Notes under the pieces: generated by a model
Told to the model about the DNA's origin: nothing
The model's database searches: none
Seen by the model: only the letters and a program-made list of their open reading frames with translations
Origin: Pieris napi
Taxonomy: Eukaryota; Arthropoda; Insecta; Lepidoptera; Pieridae
Direction: 5' to 3'
NCBI RefSeq assembly: GCF_905475465.1
Contig: NC_062250.1
Span: 1,882,501-1,946,500, forward strand
Length of the DNA stretch: 64,000 nucleotides
Shown: one piece after another, positions 10,681-22,469 of the stretch
Layout of the letters: each line of letters begins with the position of its first letter
Numbering within the stretch: position 1 is the first letter of the stretch
Made by a program: the position numbers and the translations under genes

Positions 10681-12464
10681 CTAGCGTACATTAAACATTT
10701 GAAGCAAACACACTAAATAAGTTATAGTAAGGTTTATATATCCAAATTGTAAACGCATATTCAGTGGAATTGCTCGGAATATCGTCATAATAATAGGCCT
10801 ATCCTGTATCAATACTAAAAGATTTCTTATGTCTTCTTTCCTTTGACCTGAAATAAAATGTAAAGATATATTTAAAACCGGTGACGCTACAAGCCCTACT
10901 CTCAGCCGCAGATTACTGTATCTGTCTGTTTCTTCTAATAGAAAAGATCAGCGATATACGCCGTTGACATTTTTGGTCTAAGACATGCCATGTCCTACAA
11001 TGTTTTCTTTGTCCATTCTCCAAGTCCATTGATGCACAGTGATAAAAACCACACGCTCAAGGCGCCACTAGGCTAAAACTACTTTAGAATATAAAATATT
11101 GTTTAAAAAAATCTCAGGTTTTTTGAATTAAAGATACAGTAGTTATTTATACTATAACTTTTATACCTGTTCTAACTCTCACTTTCTCCATAAGATTTAT
11201 TTTGACTTCTTCAAAAATTTCAGCGACGTATTCCATAATAATTATTGGATACAGAGCTGTTGAATAATTCATTATTATTATCAATGTCAATCTTATATAG
11301 ATAAAGATGTCTTGATTCCACATGCCATTTAAACCCTGTATTAAAATAAAATGTGATTAATAATTTAACTAATTCAATTCACACAAATTTAATAAAAAAA
11401 TTATTTACCATTAAAATTAATTCATATTCAATTAAAATCGTATCGATAAATATGAACGCCAAAAAAGTTCCCATCTAAAAAAATAATAGATTAAACACAA
11501 AGAATATTTTTTCTGGCGTACCTTAGAGCCCTACAATAAAGATAATGAAATATAATAAATATCAGTACGAATACAGTGGCGCAACAATTGGCTTAAGATA
11601 GCTCCAGTTTTTTTGTACTAAACATAAATTGGACTGAAATTATTACCTTTTTGTTTTTTTTGTGAGTGATGTAGTAGAAAATCCAATAAAAATATATCTC
11701 ACCAATATTGACAAAGACGGCAATAATTCTTCAAACATTTGGTATATTTTCGAATACATTTCATGTAAATCTGCATATTGTGTTTCATTTCGACACCAAA
11801 TGTTGCTGTTGAGCTTCTTTTGAAATATCTTTACCCGAGTGCATAACAGCGAAAATGACAAATATATAGGTAATCGTATTGATTCACATGAGACTCGCGA
11901 AACTATTACACATAGTGAACAAATGTGAAATAATTGATCTAAATCTTTATTTATACTATACAATATGAAATACAAAATGACAATAACACAATGAAAAATC
12001 AAGAAGATAAGCATGTTAACTTGAAATTTTCTAACTATTTTGCTGCTGTCAGGACCCGAATCAGTCACGGGATTTAATTCAAAAAACTTTAAAATATGTC
12101 TTTCACACGTAAGTAACGAGTATAAATGCAAAGGTACCCAAAAACAAATAATATATACGAATTTTACACTCCAACTAAGACTATAGGGACAATCGAGAAG
12201 ATATAAATACATCTGTAGAAGAAAACTGAATGTGCAATATATTTTTATGATTCTTTTGGATCCAAAATATTCATTGTAATAACCTAATATTATTCTAATT
12301 ATTATTATGAATTTAAGATTAAACACGTATCTTTGAGCCATGTCTACTACGGCTATGATATGAAGCTTTTGTAATTTACTGTGCTTTTTATCTAATGAAA
12401 ACATTGATATTGATTCCTTATCTAACGGTGAACTGGCACTATCTATAGTCATAAATCGTGACAT
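10681..12464 (-). CDS. Gustatory receptor, complete (GrC, type 2)
   Basis: Predicted Gr of 387 residues. Exons (minus): 12464-11703, 11474-11409, 11335-11167, 10847-10681 (TAG). Type-2 features against GrB are a three-residue shorter stretch before MAQRYV, MGTFLAFIFIDTILIEYELI in exon 2, GLNGMWNQ opening exon 3, and IQDRPI and LTITYLVCLLQM in exon 4. All splice sites are canonical and phases match GrB. The start is MSRFMTIDSASSP, about 90 bp below a TATAAAAAG. By translation its protein is identical to GrE and differs from GrG at about seven positions, all in the 5' part of exon 1. The intron-3 SINE (about 10885-11085) lacks a short block present in the other copies. Confidence 0.87.
10885..11085 (-). 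mobile_element. Old SINE in intron 3 of GrC
   Basis: Same insertion as in GrB, with an internal deletion of about 16 bp in the body near 10950 that GrE and GrG lack. Confidence 0.6.
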
Positions 12465-12715
12465 ACTGAAAATTTCAAACCTAATTATACTAAGCTTAGA
12501 ATAAATATCGTAATACAGCGAGAAAAAGCTGCCAGCGTTAAAGGGACCAAACTTTTTATAGTTGTTCTAATTTCCTTTTTATTAATTTTTTAAATATTTT
12601 ATTTATTACTATGTAGGTTAAGAAAATCGTTAATACTGTATATTTAATTGTTATGAGTGCTTTTTAACTGTCAGATTAAAAATAAATAATTCATTTAATT
12701 TCCTATTATATAATA

Positions 12716-13250
12716 GCTTACGCTCTTCCGAAAACTATATCCTTGAAATCCCGTGTCATATGTCCTCCTTTCTTGGCGAGTCCTTTAAGGTCTCTGCAGT
12801 TAGGCTATGGAATTCACTTCCAGTCCCTATTCGCTTAGCTCCTTCTCTATCTTCCTTTAAATTTTTTTCTGTACAAACATTACCTGTCCATTTCGTATTC
12901 CTAACTTAAATAATACCTACTAACTGACGTGAGACTGATCTTAAATTAAATGATAATTCATGTGCAATTTTTATTATTATTATCTTCTTTTTCATGTATC
13001 CTTTATTAGTTTAGTTTTTTTTTGTTCCTGTTTAGTTTCTTTTTCCTAACAACTATACTATGTCATACATGTATTTTTGCACTTCTTGCCTACCTTATGT
13101 AATTTAATATTTTTTTTTTTTCTTTTCTCACAGTGGTTGCCTGGAAGAGATCGCTCGAAAGCGATAAGGCCGCCAGTTGCCTTTCCTTTAGATGTAATTA
13201 TGTTAAATTTTTATATTATAAAGCAACAAAGTGTAAATAAATAAAAAATA
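12716..13250 (+). mobile_element. LINE 3' end, GrC-GrD interval
   Basis: Same insertion and end points as the copy at 9.34-9.87 kb: it starts in TAATAGCTTACGCTCTTCC and ends AATAAAAAATAG. It keeps the TCGCTCGAAAGCGA hairpin. Confidence 0.75.
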
Positions 13251-13671
13251 GTATAACTGTAAGCCTATTACAGTAATAGATGAACTTGAAAATGAATGAA
13301 ATTTTTTTTGGATTTATTACAGTGTTATATTACGTAAACACTGACGATTGCTGAAACATATGAAAAAATAAATCTAAATATTCAACCTGAAAAAAAATGA
13401 TTATTGCTTTAAATTCAATCATTATACCATTTGCAGATGTTCATATTAGCTAGGCTAGGTTGAAAATTTAAAGTATATTTTTATCGAAATCATAGTATAT
13501 ATTTCGAACGAATCTCATATTTATAAAAATTCAAATCAATATGTAATAAATACACTAATTAATAAGACTATGATGTAATTTACTCTTACATCACAGTCTA
13601 AACTTAGATTATTTACTAAGTCTTAGTTAATAATCTATTATTAAATTAAAGTATACTTTTTAGTGGCTTCT
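13251..13671. other. Array spacer with palindromes
   Basis: No gene. It contains degenerate forms of the two palindromes described at 10.16-10.23 kb (about 13570-13630). Confidence 0.5.
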
Positions 13672-13956
13672 GGATGGTTCGACCACTCAATCAAACTGGG
13701 GGCCGCACTGTGTGGTTTATGCTGCACACTCCCACGAGAGTGGTGAGCTATGGCCCGTTCGGGGCATATGCTCCCTTCAGCTGGTCTTTTTATGTTCGCA
13801 CCCTGTTGATTCAGAGTGGTACGAGGGCGGTCTTCTTAAGCCCTTGGTGGGGAACGCAGCGCGTGAGGAGAATAGGCTCTCCTCGCTGCACGCAGCCGCT
13901 GTTCGGGTCATGTCCAGGGTGTATATTCGGTGGTGTAATCTCAACTTGGCCCTGGT
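13672..13956. repeat. GC-rich repeat of unknown class, copy 1
   Basis: A sharply GC-richer block than its surroundings. It includes GTGTGGTTTATGCTGCACAC, TGGCCCGTTCGGGGCATATG and GGCGGTCTTCTTAAGCCC. Open frames on both strands show no known domain. It ends where a Gr exon-4 relic begins. Related copies lie at 21.26, 28.04, 33.82 and 36.86 kb, all in the same orientation and mostly attached to the same kind of Gr relic. Confidence 0.6.
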
Positions 13957-14500
13957 ATCTTTATTACGAGAATAGCTCGGGGTATAGTAATAATAATAGG
14001 CTTTTCCTGTATGAATGTCAAGAGGTTACAATAACATCATTTTTGAACTAGACAGTAAAAACTTAAAATTTTCTGATTATTATTTTGCTTACGTAAGGGC
14101 CCCAATTTCAGACACTGTATTCAGAGTAAAATACTTTAAAATATATAAAACGCACGTATAAAATGAAAAGAAGAACCAAGCCATCTAGAAAAAAGTCATA
14201 TATGCAAACGTTATACTTAAACTAACACTATGTTGACATACATTTTTTTAAAAATTCGTTTGAAATAGATAAAAAATGTGCAATAAACTTTCTTTCTTCT
14301 TTTTTGTCCAAAGTATTCATTGTAATATCGAAATGTTATTCTTATTATGAAAACGATTTAAAAATTAATCGCATATTTTTAATTTATTATCACAGATATG
14401 AGTGCAGTAAATTAATGACGTATACACTATACATAGCTTTTTGACTAATGAAAATATTAATTTTATATTCCTTGGTCTACGGCAAACAGCAATTCAATAG
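13957..14500 (-). pseudogene. Gr pseudogene relic 2 (exon 1 fused to exon 4)
   Basis: The minus strand reads SLVKK-like N-terminal pieces (about 14430-14460), a frame-shifted YYNEYF-like block near 14310, FFFSFYTCVLYILKYFTLN (TM2 region, about 14110-14180), then LLTFIQEKPIIITIPRAI from exon 4 (about 13970-14030). Exons 2-3 are gone and stops are frequent. The GC repeat cuts exon 4 before TM7. Confidence 0.75.
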
Positions 14501-14877
14501 TAGAATTTAATGAAATTTATTTTTAAAATCTTAGTTATAAAATGATGTAATTTACGTCATTTCATTATTATACACTAAATCTGCTACCATGTTTGTTACT
14601 ATGGTTACAACAATACATACAAAAACCACGAATTTTTCAGAATTCATTGGGCTTCACGGGTATTAGTAAGGGAGTATTGGAGAATAGCGTGGATTCGGGA
14701 AATTTTGTAAAAAAAAATACCTTGGACTTGTAATGGCAATATAATGACCACAGGCTACATAATACCACAACAGATAATATTTAAAAATATAGAAGTCGTA
14801 TAGCTTATTATACAAGAATAAAGAAGATAAAATATTTGTTTTATAAATTTTATTACTATTATTTAAAGTGTATTTAG
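14501..14877. other. Conserved array spacer 3' of GrD
   Basis: Homologous to 4509-4861 without the Helitron. The run TTATTATACAAG near 14810 is the Helitron's empty site. No gene. Confidence 0.55.
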
Positions 14878-16692
14878 TTAGCGGACATTAAACATTTGAA
14901 GCAAAAACACTAAATAAGTTATACTAAGATTGATATATCCAAATTGTAGACGCATATTCACTGGAATTGCTCGGAATATGGTCATTATAATAGGCCTCTC
15001 CTGTATTAATACTAAAAGATTTCTTATGTCTTCTTTCCTTTGGTCTGAAATATAATGTAAAGATATATTAAACGCTACAAGCCCTACTCTCAGCCTCAGA
15101 TTACTGTATCAGTCAGTTTTTTCTATTAGACAAGATCAGCTTTCTTTGTGTGATACACGCCGTTGACATTTTTGGTCTAAGATATGCCATGTTCTACGAT
15201 GTTTCCTTTGTCCAATCTCCAGTGATGCACAGCTGGGAGTCGAGCCTACGACATTAGGGATGAAAGACTCACGGCGCCACTACGCTAACTACTAAGTAAT
15301 ATAAAATATTCCTTTAAAAAAAAAATTCGTATTTTGAATTAAAGATACAGTAATTAATAATACTATAACTTTTATACCTGTTCTCATTCTAACTTTCTCC
15401 ATAAGATTTATTTTCACTTTTTCAAAAATTTCAGCGATGTATTCCATAATAATTATTGGATACAGAGCTGTTGAATAATTCATTATTAATATCGATGTGA
15501 ATCTTATAAAGATAAAGATGTCTTGTTTCCACGTGCCATTTAAAACCTGTATTAAAAATATATGTGATTAATAATTTAGCAAATTGAATTGACACAATAT
15601 TTTAACAAAATTGTTTACCATTGAAGTTAATTGATATTCAATTAAAATCGTATCGATAAATATGTACGTCAAAAAAGTTCCCATCTAAAAAAAATAATAG
15701 ATTAAACACAACGAATATTTTTTCTGCCGTACATTACAACCCTGCGAAAAAGATAATGATATATAATAAATAATAGTATTAATCCAGTGGCGCAACAATT
15801 GGCTTAAGGTAGCACCAGTTTTTTTACAAAATATAAATTGGTCTGAAATTATTACCCTTTGTTTTCTTTTGTGAAAACCTGATGGTAATAAGACTAGAAG
15901 ACCAAATAAAATATAACTCACCAATATGGACAAAGACGGCGATAATTCTTCAAACATTTGGTATATTTTCGAATAAACTTCATGTAAATCTGCATATTGT
16001 GTTTCATTTCGACACCAAATGTTGCTGTTGAGCTTCTTCTGAAATATCTTTACACGAGTGCATAACAGCGAAAACGTCAAATATATAGGTAATCGTGCTG
16101 ATTCACATGAGACTCGCGAAACTATTACAGATAGTGAACAAATATGAAAAAATTGATCTAAATCTTTATTTATACTATACAATATCAAATACCAAATGAC
16201 AATACCACTATGAAATATCAAGAAGATGAGAGTGTTAACTTTAAATTTCCTAACTATTTTGCTGCTGTCAGGACCCGTATCAATCACGGGATTTAATTCA
16301 AAAAACTTTAAAATATGTCTTTCACACGTAAGTAACGAGTTCAAATGCAAAGGTACCCAAAAAGTAATAATATATAAAAATTTTACACTCAAACTAAAAT
16401 TATAATAACAATCGTAAAGAAATAAATACATTTGTAGAAGAAAACTGAATGTGCAATATATTTTTATGATTCGTTTGGATCCAAAATATTCATTGTAATA
16501 TCCTAATATTATTCTAATTATTAAAAAGAATTTAAGATTAAACACGTATCTTTGAGACATGACTGCGGCTACGAAAGCTAAATAAAAATAAAGCTTTTGT
16601 AATGTACTGTGCTTTTTATCTAATGAAACCATTGATATTGATTTCTTATCTAACGGTGAACCGGCACTATCTATAGTCATAAATCGTGACAT
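14878..16692 (-). CDS. Gustatory receptor, complete (GrD, type 1)
   Basis: Predicted Gr of 390 residues. Exons (minus): 16692-15922, 15684-15619, 15546-15378, 15044-14878 (TAA). Splice sites and phases are as in GrB. It differs from GrB at only a few positions, for example SVKFLYIITF for SVKIVYIITF, NYSTALYP for NYSIALYP, and DIRNLL and NMRLQFGY in exon 4. It is identical to GrF. A TATAAAAAG lies at 16783-16791. The intron-3 SINE relic is at about 15078-15290. As with GrB, an in-frame Met lies 11 codons further upstream. Confidence 0.87.
15078..15290 (-). mobile_element. Old SINE in intron 3 of GrD
   Basis: Orthologous insertion to the SINE in GrB intron 3, with the GTCGTAGGCTCGACTCCCAG B-box-like block kept. 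Confidence 0.6.
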
Positions 16693-16935
16693 ACTGAAAA
16701 TTTCAAACCTAATTACAGTAAGCATAGAATAATTAATATCGTAATACAGCGAGAAAATGCTGCCAGCGTTAAAGGGACTAAACTTTTTATAGTTGTTTTA
16801 ATTTCCTTTTTATTGATTTTTATTATTACTATGTAGGTTAAGAAAATTGTTAATACTGTATATTTCATTGTTATGAGTGCTATTTCACTGTCAGATTAAA
16901 AATAAATAATTCATTTAATTTCCTATTATATAATA

Positions 16936-17467
16936 GCTTACGCTCTTCCGAAAACTATATCCTTGAAATCCCGTGTCACATGTCCTCCTTTCTTGGCGAG
17001 TCCTTTAAGGTCTCTGCAGTTAGGCTATGGAATTCACTTCCAGTCCCTATTCGCTTAGCTCCTTCTCTATCTTCCTTTAAATTTTTTTCTGTACAAACAT
17101 TACCTGTCCATATCGTATTCCTAACTTAAATTATACCTACTAACTGACGTGAGACTGATCTTAAATTAAATTATAATTCATGTGCAATTTTTATTATTAT
17201 TATCTTCTTTTTCATGTATCCTTTATTAGTTTAGTTTTTTTTGTTCCTGTTTAGTTTCTTTTTCTTAACAACTATACTATGTCATACATGTATTTTTGCA
17301 CTTCTTGCCTACCTTATGTAATTTAATACATTTTTTTTTCTTTTCTCACAGTGGTTGCCTGGAAGAGATCGCTCGAAAGCGATAAGGCCGCCAGTTGCCT
17401 TTCCTTTACATGTAATTATGTTAAATGTTTATATTATAAAGCAACAATGTGTAAATAAATAAAAAAT
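16936..17467 (+). mobile_element. LINE 3' end, GrD-GrE interval
   Basis: Same insertion as at 9.34 and 12.72 kb. RT C-terminal codons and the 3'-UTR hairpin are preserved. Confidence 0.75.
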
Positions 17468-18275
17468 AGTATAACTGTAAGCCTATTACAGTAATAGATG
17501 AACTTGAAAGTGAATGAAAAAAATTCGGATTTAATAGGGTTATATTACGTAAACACTGACGATTGCTGAAACATGGGAAAAGAGAAATCTAAATAAAAAG
17601 CCATATGATTATTGCTTTAACTTTAATCATGAAACCATTTGCAGATGTTTTATTAGCTAGGCTTGAAAATTTAAAGTATATTTTTTTCGAAACAATAGTA
17701 TCTCTTTCGAACGAATGTCATATCAATAAATATTAAAATAAATGTGCAATAAATACGCCTGTGATGTAATTTACACTTACATCACAGTCTAAATTTAGAT
17801 TATTTACTAAGTCTTAGTAAATCATCTAAGTTTTTAATACAAAATCCAAATGTCAACGATACTATTAACATTTTTTTTAAATGTTAATGCAATAACATTT
17901 TTAAGTTATGTTTTATAATAAATATAGTTTTAGTTTTCCATGCAATGCTAGTCATTTTAAGTATCAATAGTAATAGACTAAATACGTCAAGTATTTAATT
18001 TCATAGAAATACAGTTACTATCAATGTACAAATAATAAAATAAAATCAAGTATCAAGTAAGTTTAATCCACAAAATATATTAAACTTTTAGGGATACCAT
18101 ACAATTTGTTTTTAATTTGCCGCGCTTTTTATTTTTTTTTGCAGTAGCCAGACACTAACAATATGTAATGATATAGAAGTCGTATAGCTTATTATACACA
18201 AATCGACATAATATTTGTGTTAAAATGTTTATTACTATTATTAAACGTGTAATTAGTTTAAACTATATATTAACG
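17468..18275. other. Array spacer 3' of GrE
   Basis: Close to the spacer at 9.88-10.68 kb, including both palindromes at about 17760-17825. No gene. Confidence 0.5.
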
Positions 18276-20056
18276 CTAGCGTACATTAAACATTTGAAGC
18301 AAACACACTAAATAAGTTATAGTAAGGTTGATATATCCAAATTGTAAACGCATATTCAGTGGAATTGCTCGGAATATCGTCATAATAATAGGCCTATCCT
18401 GTATCAATACTAAAAGATTTCTTATGTCTTCTTTCCTTTGACCTGAAATAAAATGTAAAGATATATTTAAAACCGGTGACGCTACAAGCCCTACTCTCAG
18501 CCGCAGATTACTGTATCTGTCTGTTTCTTCTAATAGAAAAGATCAGCTTTCTTTGTGTGATATACGCCGTTGACATTTTTGGTCTAAGACATGCCATGTC
18601 CTACAATGTTTTCTTTGTCCATTCTCCAAGTCCATTGATGCACAGTGATAAAAACCACACGCTCAAGGCGCCACTAGGCTAAAACTACTTTAGAATATAA
18701 AATATTGTTTAAAATTGAATTAAAGATACAGTAGTTATTTATACTATAACTTTTATACCTGTTCTAACTCTCACTTTCTCCATAAGATTTATTTTGACTT
18801 CTTCAAAAATTTCAGCGACGTATTCCATAATAATTATTGGATACAGAGCTGTTGAATAATTCATTATTATTATCAATGTCAATCTTATATAGATAAAGAT
18901 GTCTTGATTCCACATGCCATTTAAACCCTGTATTAAAATAAAATGTGATTTATAATTTAGCTAATTCAATTCACACAAATTTAATAAAAAAATTATTTAC
19001 CATTAAAATTAATTCATATTCAATTAAAATCGTATCGATAAATATGAACGCCAAAAAAGTTCCCATCTAAAAAAATAATAGATTAAACACAAAGAATATT
19101 TTTTCTGGCGTACCTTAGAGCCCTACAATAAAGATAATAAAATATAATAAATATCAGTACGAATACAGTGGCGCAACAATTCGCTTAAGATAGCTCCAGT
19201 TTTTTTGTACTAAACATAAATTGGACTGAAATTATTACCTTTTTGTTTTTTTTGTGAGTGATGTAGTAGAAAATCCAATAAAAATATATCTCACCAATAT
19301 TGACAAAGACGGCAATAATTCTTCAAACATTTGGTATATTTTCGAATACATTTCATGTAAATCTGCATATTGTGTTTCATTTCGACACCAAATGTTGCTG
19401 TTGAGCTTCTTTTGAAATATCTTTACCCGAGTGCATAACAGCGAAAATGACAAATATATAGGTAATCGTATTGATTCACATGAGACTCGCGAAACTATTA
19501 CACATAGTGAACAAATGTGAAATAATTGATCTAAATCTTTATTTATACTATACAATATGAAATACAAAATGACAATAACACAATGAAAAATCAAGAAGAT
19601 AAGCATGTTAACTTGAAATTTTCTAACTATTTTGCTGCTGTCAGGACCCGAATCAGTCACGGGATTTAATTCAAAAAACTTTAAAATATGTCTTTCACAC
19701 GTAAGTAACGAGTATAAATGCAAAGGTACCCAAAAACAAATAATATATACGAATTTTACACTCCAACTAAGACTATAGGGACAATCGAGAAGATATAAAT
19801 ACATCTGTAGAAGAAAACTGAATGTGCAATATATTTTTATGATTCTTTTGGATCCAAAATATTCATTGTAATAACCTAATATTATTCTAATTATTATTAT
19901 GAATTTAAGATTAAACACGTATCTTTGAGCCATGTCTACTACGGCTATGATATGAAGCTTTTGTAATTTACTGTGCTTTTTATCTAATGAAAACATTGAT
20001 ATTGATTCCTTATCTAACGGTGAACTGGCACTATCTATAGTCATAAATCGTGACAT
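18276..20056 (-). CDS. Gustatory receptor, complete; C/G hybrid (GrE, type 2)
   Basis: Predicted Gr of 387 residues. Exons (minus): 20056-19295, 19066-19001, 18927-18759, 18442-18276 (TAG). The protein is identical to GrC. At DNA level the gene is a mosaic. From about 19601 upward (5' part of exon 1, promoter, LINE flank) it matches GrC. From about 19182 downward (exons 2-4 and 3' flank) it matches GrG and not GrC. Between them is a 418-bp tract identical in all three. This is what unequal crossing-over between a C-like and a G-like gene would leave. TATAAAAAG is at 20144-20152 and the SINE relic at about 18484-18685. Confidence 0.86.
18484..18685 (-). mobile_element. Old SINE in intron 3 of GrE
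   Basis: Same insertion as in GrC, but with the body block that GrC has lost, and identical to the GrG copy. Confidence 0.6.
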
Positions 20057-20307
20057 ACTGAAAATTTCAAACCTAATTATACTAAGCTTAGAATAAATAT
20101 CGTAATACAGCGAGAAAAAGCTGCCAGCGTTAAAGGGACCAAACTTTTTATAGTTGTTCTAATTTCCTTTTTATTAATTTTTTAAATATTTTATTTATTA
20201 CTATGTAGGTTAAGAAAATCGTTAATACTGTATATTTAATTGTTATGAGTGCTTTTTAACTGTCAGATTAAAAATAAATAATTCATTTAATTTCCTATTA
20301 TATAATA

Positions 20308-20842
20308 GCTTACGCTCTTCCGAAAACTATATCCTTGAAATCCCGTGTCATATGTCCTCCTTTCTTGGCGAGTCCTTTAAGGTCTCTGCAGTTAGGCTAT
20401 GGAATTCACTTCCAGTCCCTATTCGCTTAGCTCCTTCTCTATCTTCCTTTAAATTTTTTTCTGTACAAACATTACCTGTCCATTTCGTATTCCTAACTTA
20501 AATAATACCTACTAACTGACGTGAGACTGATCTTAAATTAAATGATAATTCATGTGCAATTTTTATTATTATTATCTTCTTTTTCATGTATCCTTTATTA
20601 GTTTAGTTTTTTTTTGTTCCTGTTTAGTTTCTTTTTCCTAACAACTATACTATGTCATACATGTATTTTTGCACTTCTTGCCTACCTTATGTAATTTAAT
20701 ATTTTTTTTTTTTCTTTTCTCACAGTGGTTGCCTGGAAGAGATCGCTCGAAAGCGATAAGGCCGCCAGTTGCCTTTCCTTTAGATGTAATTATGTTAAAT
20801 TTTTATATTATAAAGCAACAAAGTGTAAATAAATAAAAAATA
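20308..20842 (+). mobile_element. LINE 3' end, GrE-GrF interval
   Basis: Exact 7,592-bp-shifted copy of 12716-13250. Confidence 0.75.
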
Positions 20843-21263
20843 GTATAACTGTAAGCCTATTACAGTAATAGATGAACTTGAAAATGAATGAAATTTTTTT
20901 TGGATTTATTACAGTGTTATATTACGTAAACACTGACGATTGCTGAAACATATGAAAAAATAAATCTAAATATTCAACCTGAAAAAAAATGATTATTGCT
21001 TTAAATTCAATCATTATACCATTTGCAGATGTTCATATTAGCTAGGCTAGGTTGAAAATTTAAAGTATATTTTTATCGAAATCATAGTATATATTTCGAA
21101 CGAATCTCATATTTATAAAAATTCAAATCAATATGTAATAAATACACTAATTAATAAGACTATGATGTAATTTACTCTTACATCACAGTCTAAACTTAGA
21201 TTATTTACTAAGTCTTAGTTAATAATCTATTATTAAATTAAAGTATACTTTTTAGTGGCTTCT
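20843..21263. other. Array spacer with palindromes
   Basis: Duplicate of 13251-13671. No gene. Confidence 0.5.
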
Positions 21264-21548
21264 GGATGGTTCGACCACTCAATCAAACTGGGGGCCGCAC
21301 TGTGTGGTTTATGCTGCACACTCCCACGAGAGTGGTGAGCTATGGCCCGTTCGGGGCATATGCTCCCTTCAGCTGGTCTTTTTATGTTCGCACCCTGTTG
21401 ATTCAGAGTGGTACGAGGGCGGTCTTCTTAAGCCCTTGGTGGGGAACGCAGCGCGTGAGGAGAATAGGCTCTCCTCGCTGCACGCAGCCGCTGTTCGGGT
21501 CATGTCCAGGGTGTATATTCGGTGGTGTAATCTCAACTTGGCCCTGGT
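21264..21548. repeat. GC-rich repeat of unknown class, copy 2
   Basis: Duplicate of 13672-13956 within the 7,592-bp repeat. Confidence 0.6.
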
Positions 21549-22092
21549 ATCTTTATTACGAGAATAGCTCGGGGTATAGTAATAATAATAGGCTTTTCCT
21601 GTATGAATGTCAAGAGGTTACAATAACATCATTTTTGAACTAGACAGTAAAAACTTAAAATTTTCTGATTATTATTTTGCTTACGTAAGGGCCCCAATTT
21701 CAGACACTGTATTCAGAGTAAAATACTTTAAAATATATAAAACGCACGTATAAAATGAAAAGAAGAACCAAGCCATCTAGAAAAAAGTCATATATGCAAA
21801 CGTTATACTTAAACTAACACTATGTTGACATACATTTTTTTAAAAATTCGTTTGAAATAGATAAAAAATGTGCAATAAACTTTCTTTCTTCTTTTTTGTC
21901 CAAAGTATTCATTGTAATATCGAAATGTTATTCTTATTATGAAAACGATTTAAAAATTAATCGCATATTTTTAATTTATTATCACAGATATGAGTGCAGT
22001 AAATTAATGACGTATACACTATACATAGCTTTTTGACTAATGAAAATATTAATTTTATATTCCTTGGTCTACGGCAAACAGCAATTCAATAG
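21549..22092 (-). pseudogene. Gr pseudogene relic 3 (duplicate of relic 2)
   Basis: Same exon 1-exon 4 fusion, stops and truncation as 13957-14500, shifted by 7,592 bp. Confidence 0.75.
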
Positions 22093-22469
22093 TAGAATTT
22101 AATGAAATTTATTTTTAAAATCTTAGTTATAAAATGATGTAATTTACGTCATTTCATTATTATACACTAAATCTGCTACCATGTTTGTTACTATGGTTAC
22201 AACAATACATACAAAAACCACGAATTTTTCAGAATTCATTGGGCTTCACGGGTATTAGTAAGGGAGTATTGGAGAATAGCGTGGATTCGGGAAATTTTGT
22301 AAAAAAAAATACCTTGGACTTGTAATGGCAATATAATGACCACAGGCTACATAATACCACAACAGATAATATTTAAAAATATAGAAGTCGTATAGCTTAT
22401 TATACAAGAATAAAGAAGATAAAATATTTGTTTTATAAATTTTATTACTATTATTTAAAGTGTATTTAG
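22093..22469. other. Conserved array spacer 3' of GrF
   Basis: Duplicate of 14501-14877. No gene. Confidence 0.5.

Larger units (their letters stand above)
11591..19600. repeat. Tandem duplication, copy 1 (period 7,592 bp)
   Basis: Every stretch I compared between 11591 and 19600 recurs unchanged 7,592 bp further on (19183-27192). Differences start just outside: G/C at 11590 versus 19182, and AAGCAT versus GTGAGT at 19601 versus 27193. The two copies overlap by 418 bp (19183-19600), so one unit contains GrC exon 1, GrD and the GC repeat, plus a shared junction tract. Confidence 0.88.

Noticed and set aside
13674..14051. Plus-strand open frames of 125 and 87 codons, repeated at 21266-21643 and in part at 33812-34040 and 36880-37179
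   Set aside because: They lie in the GC-rich repeat running into an antisense Gr relic. Two frames are open at once, copies differ by indels, and there is no known domain.
18476..18682. Plus-strand 68-codon frame repeated at 26068 and 29957
   Set aside because: It is the antisense of the intron-3 SINE and recurs only because the SINE does.
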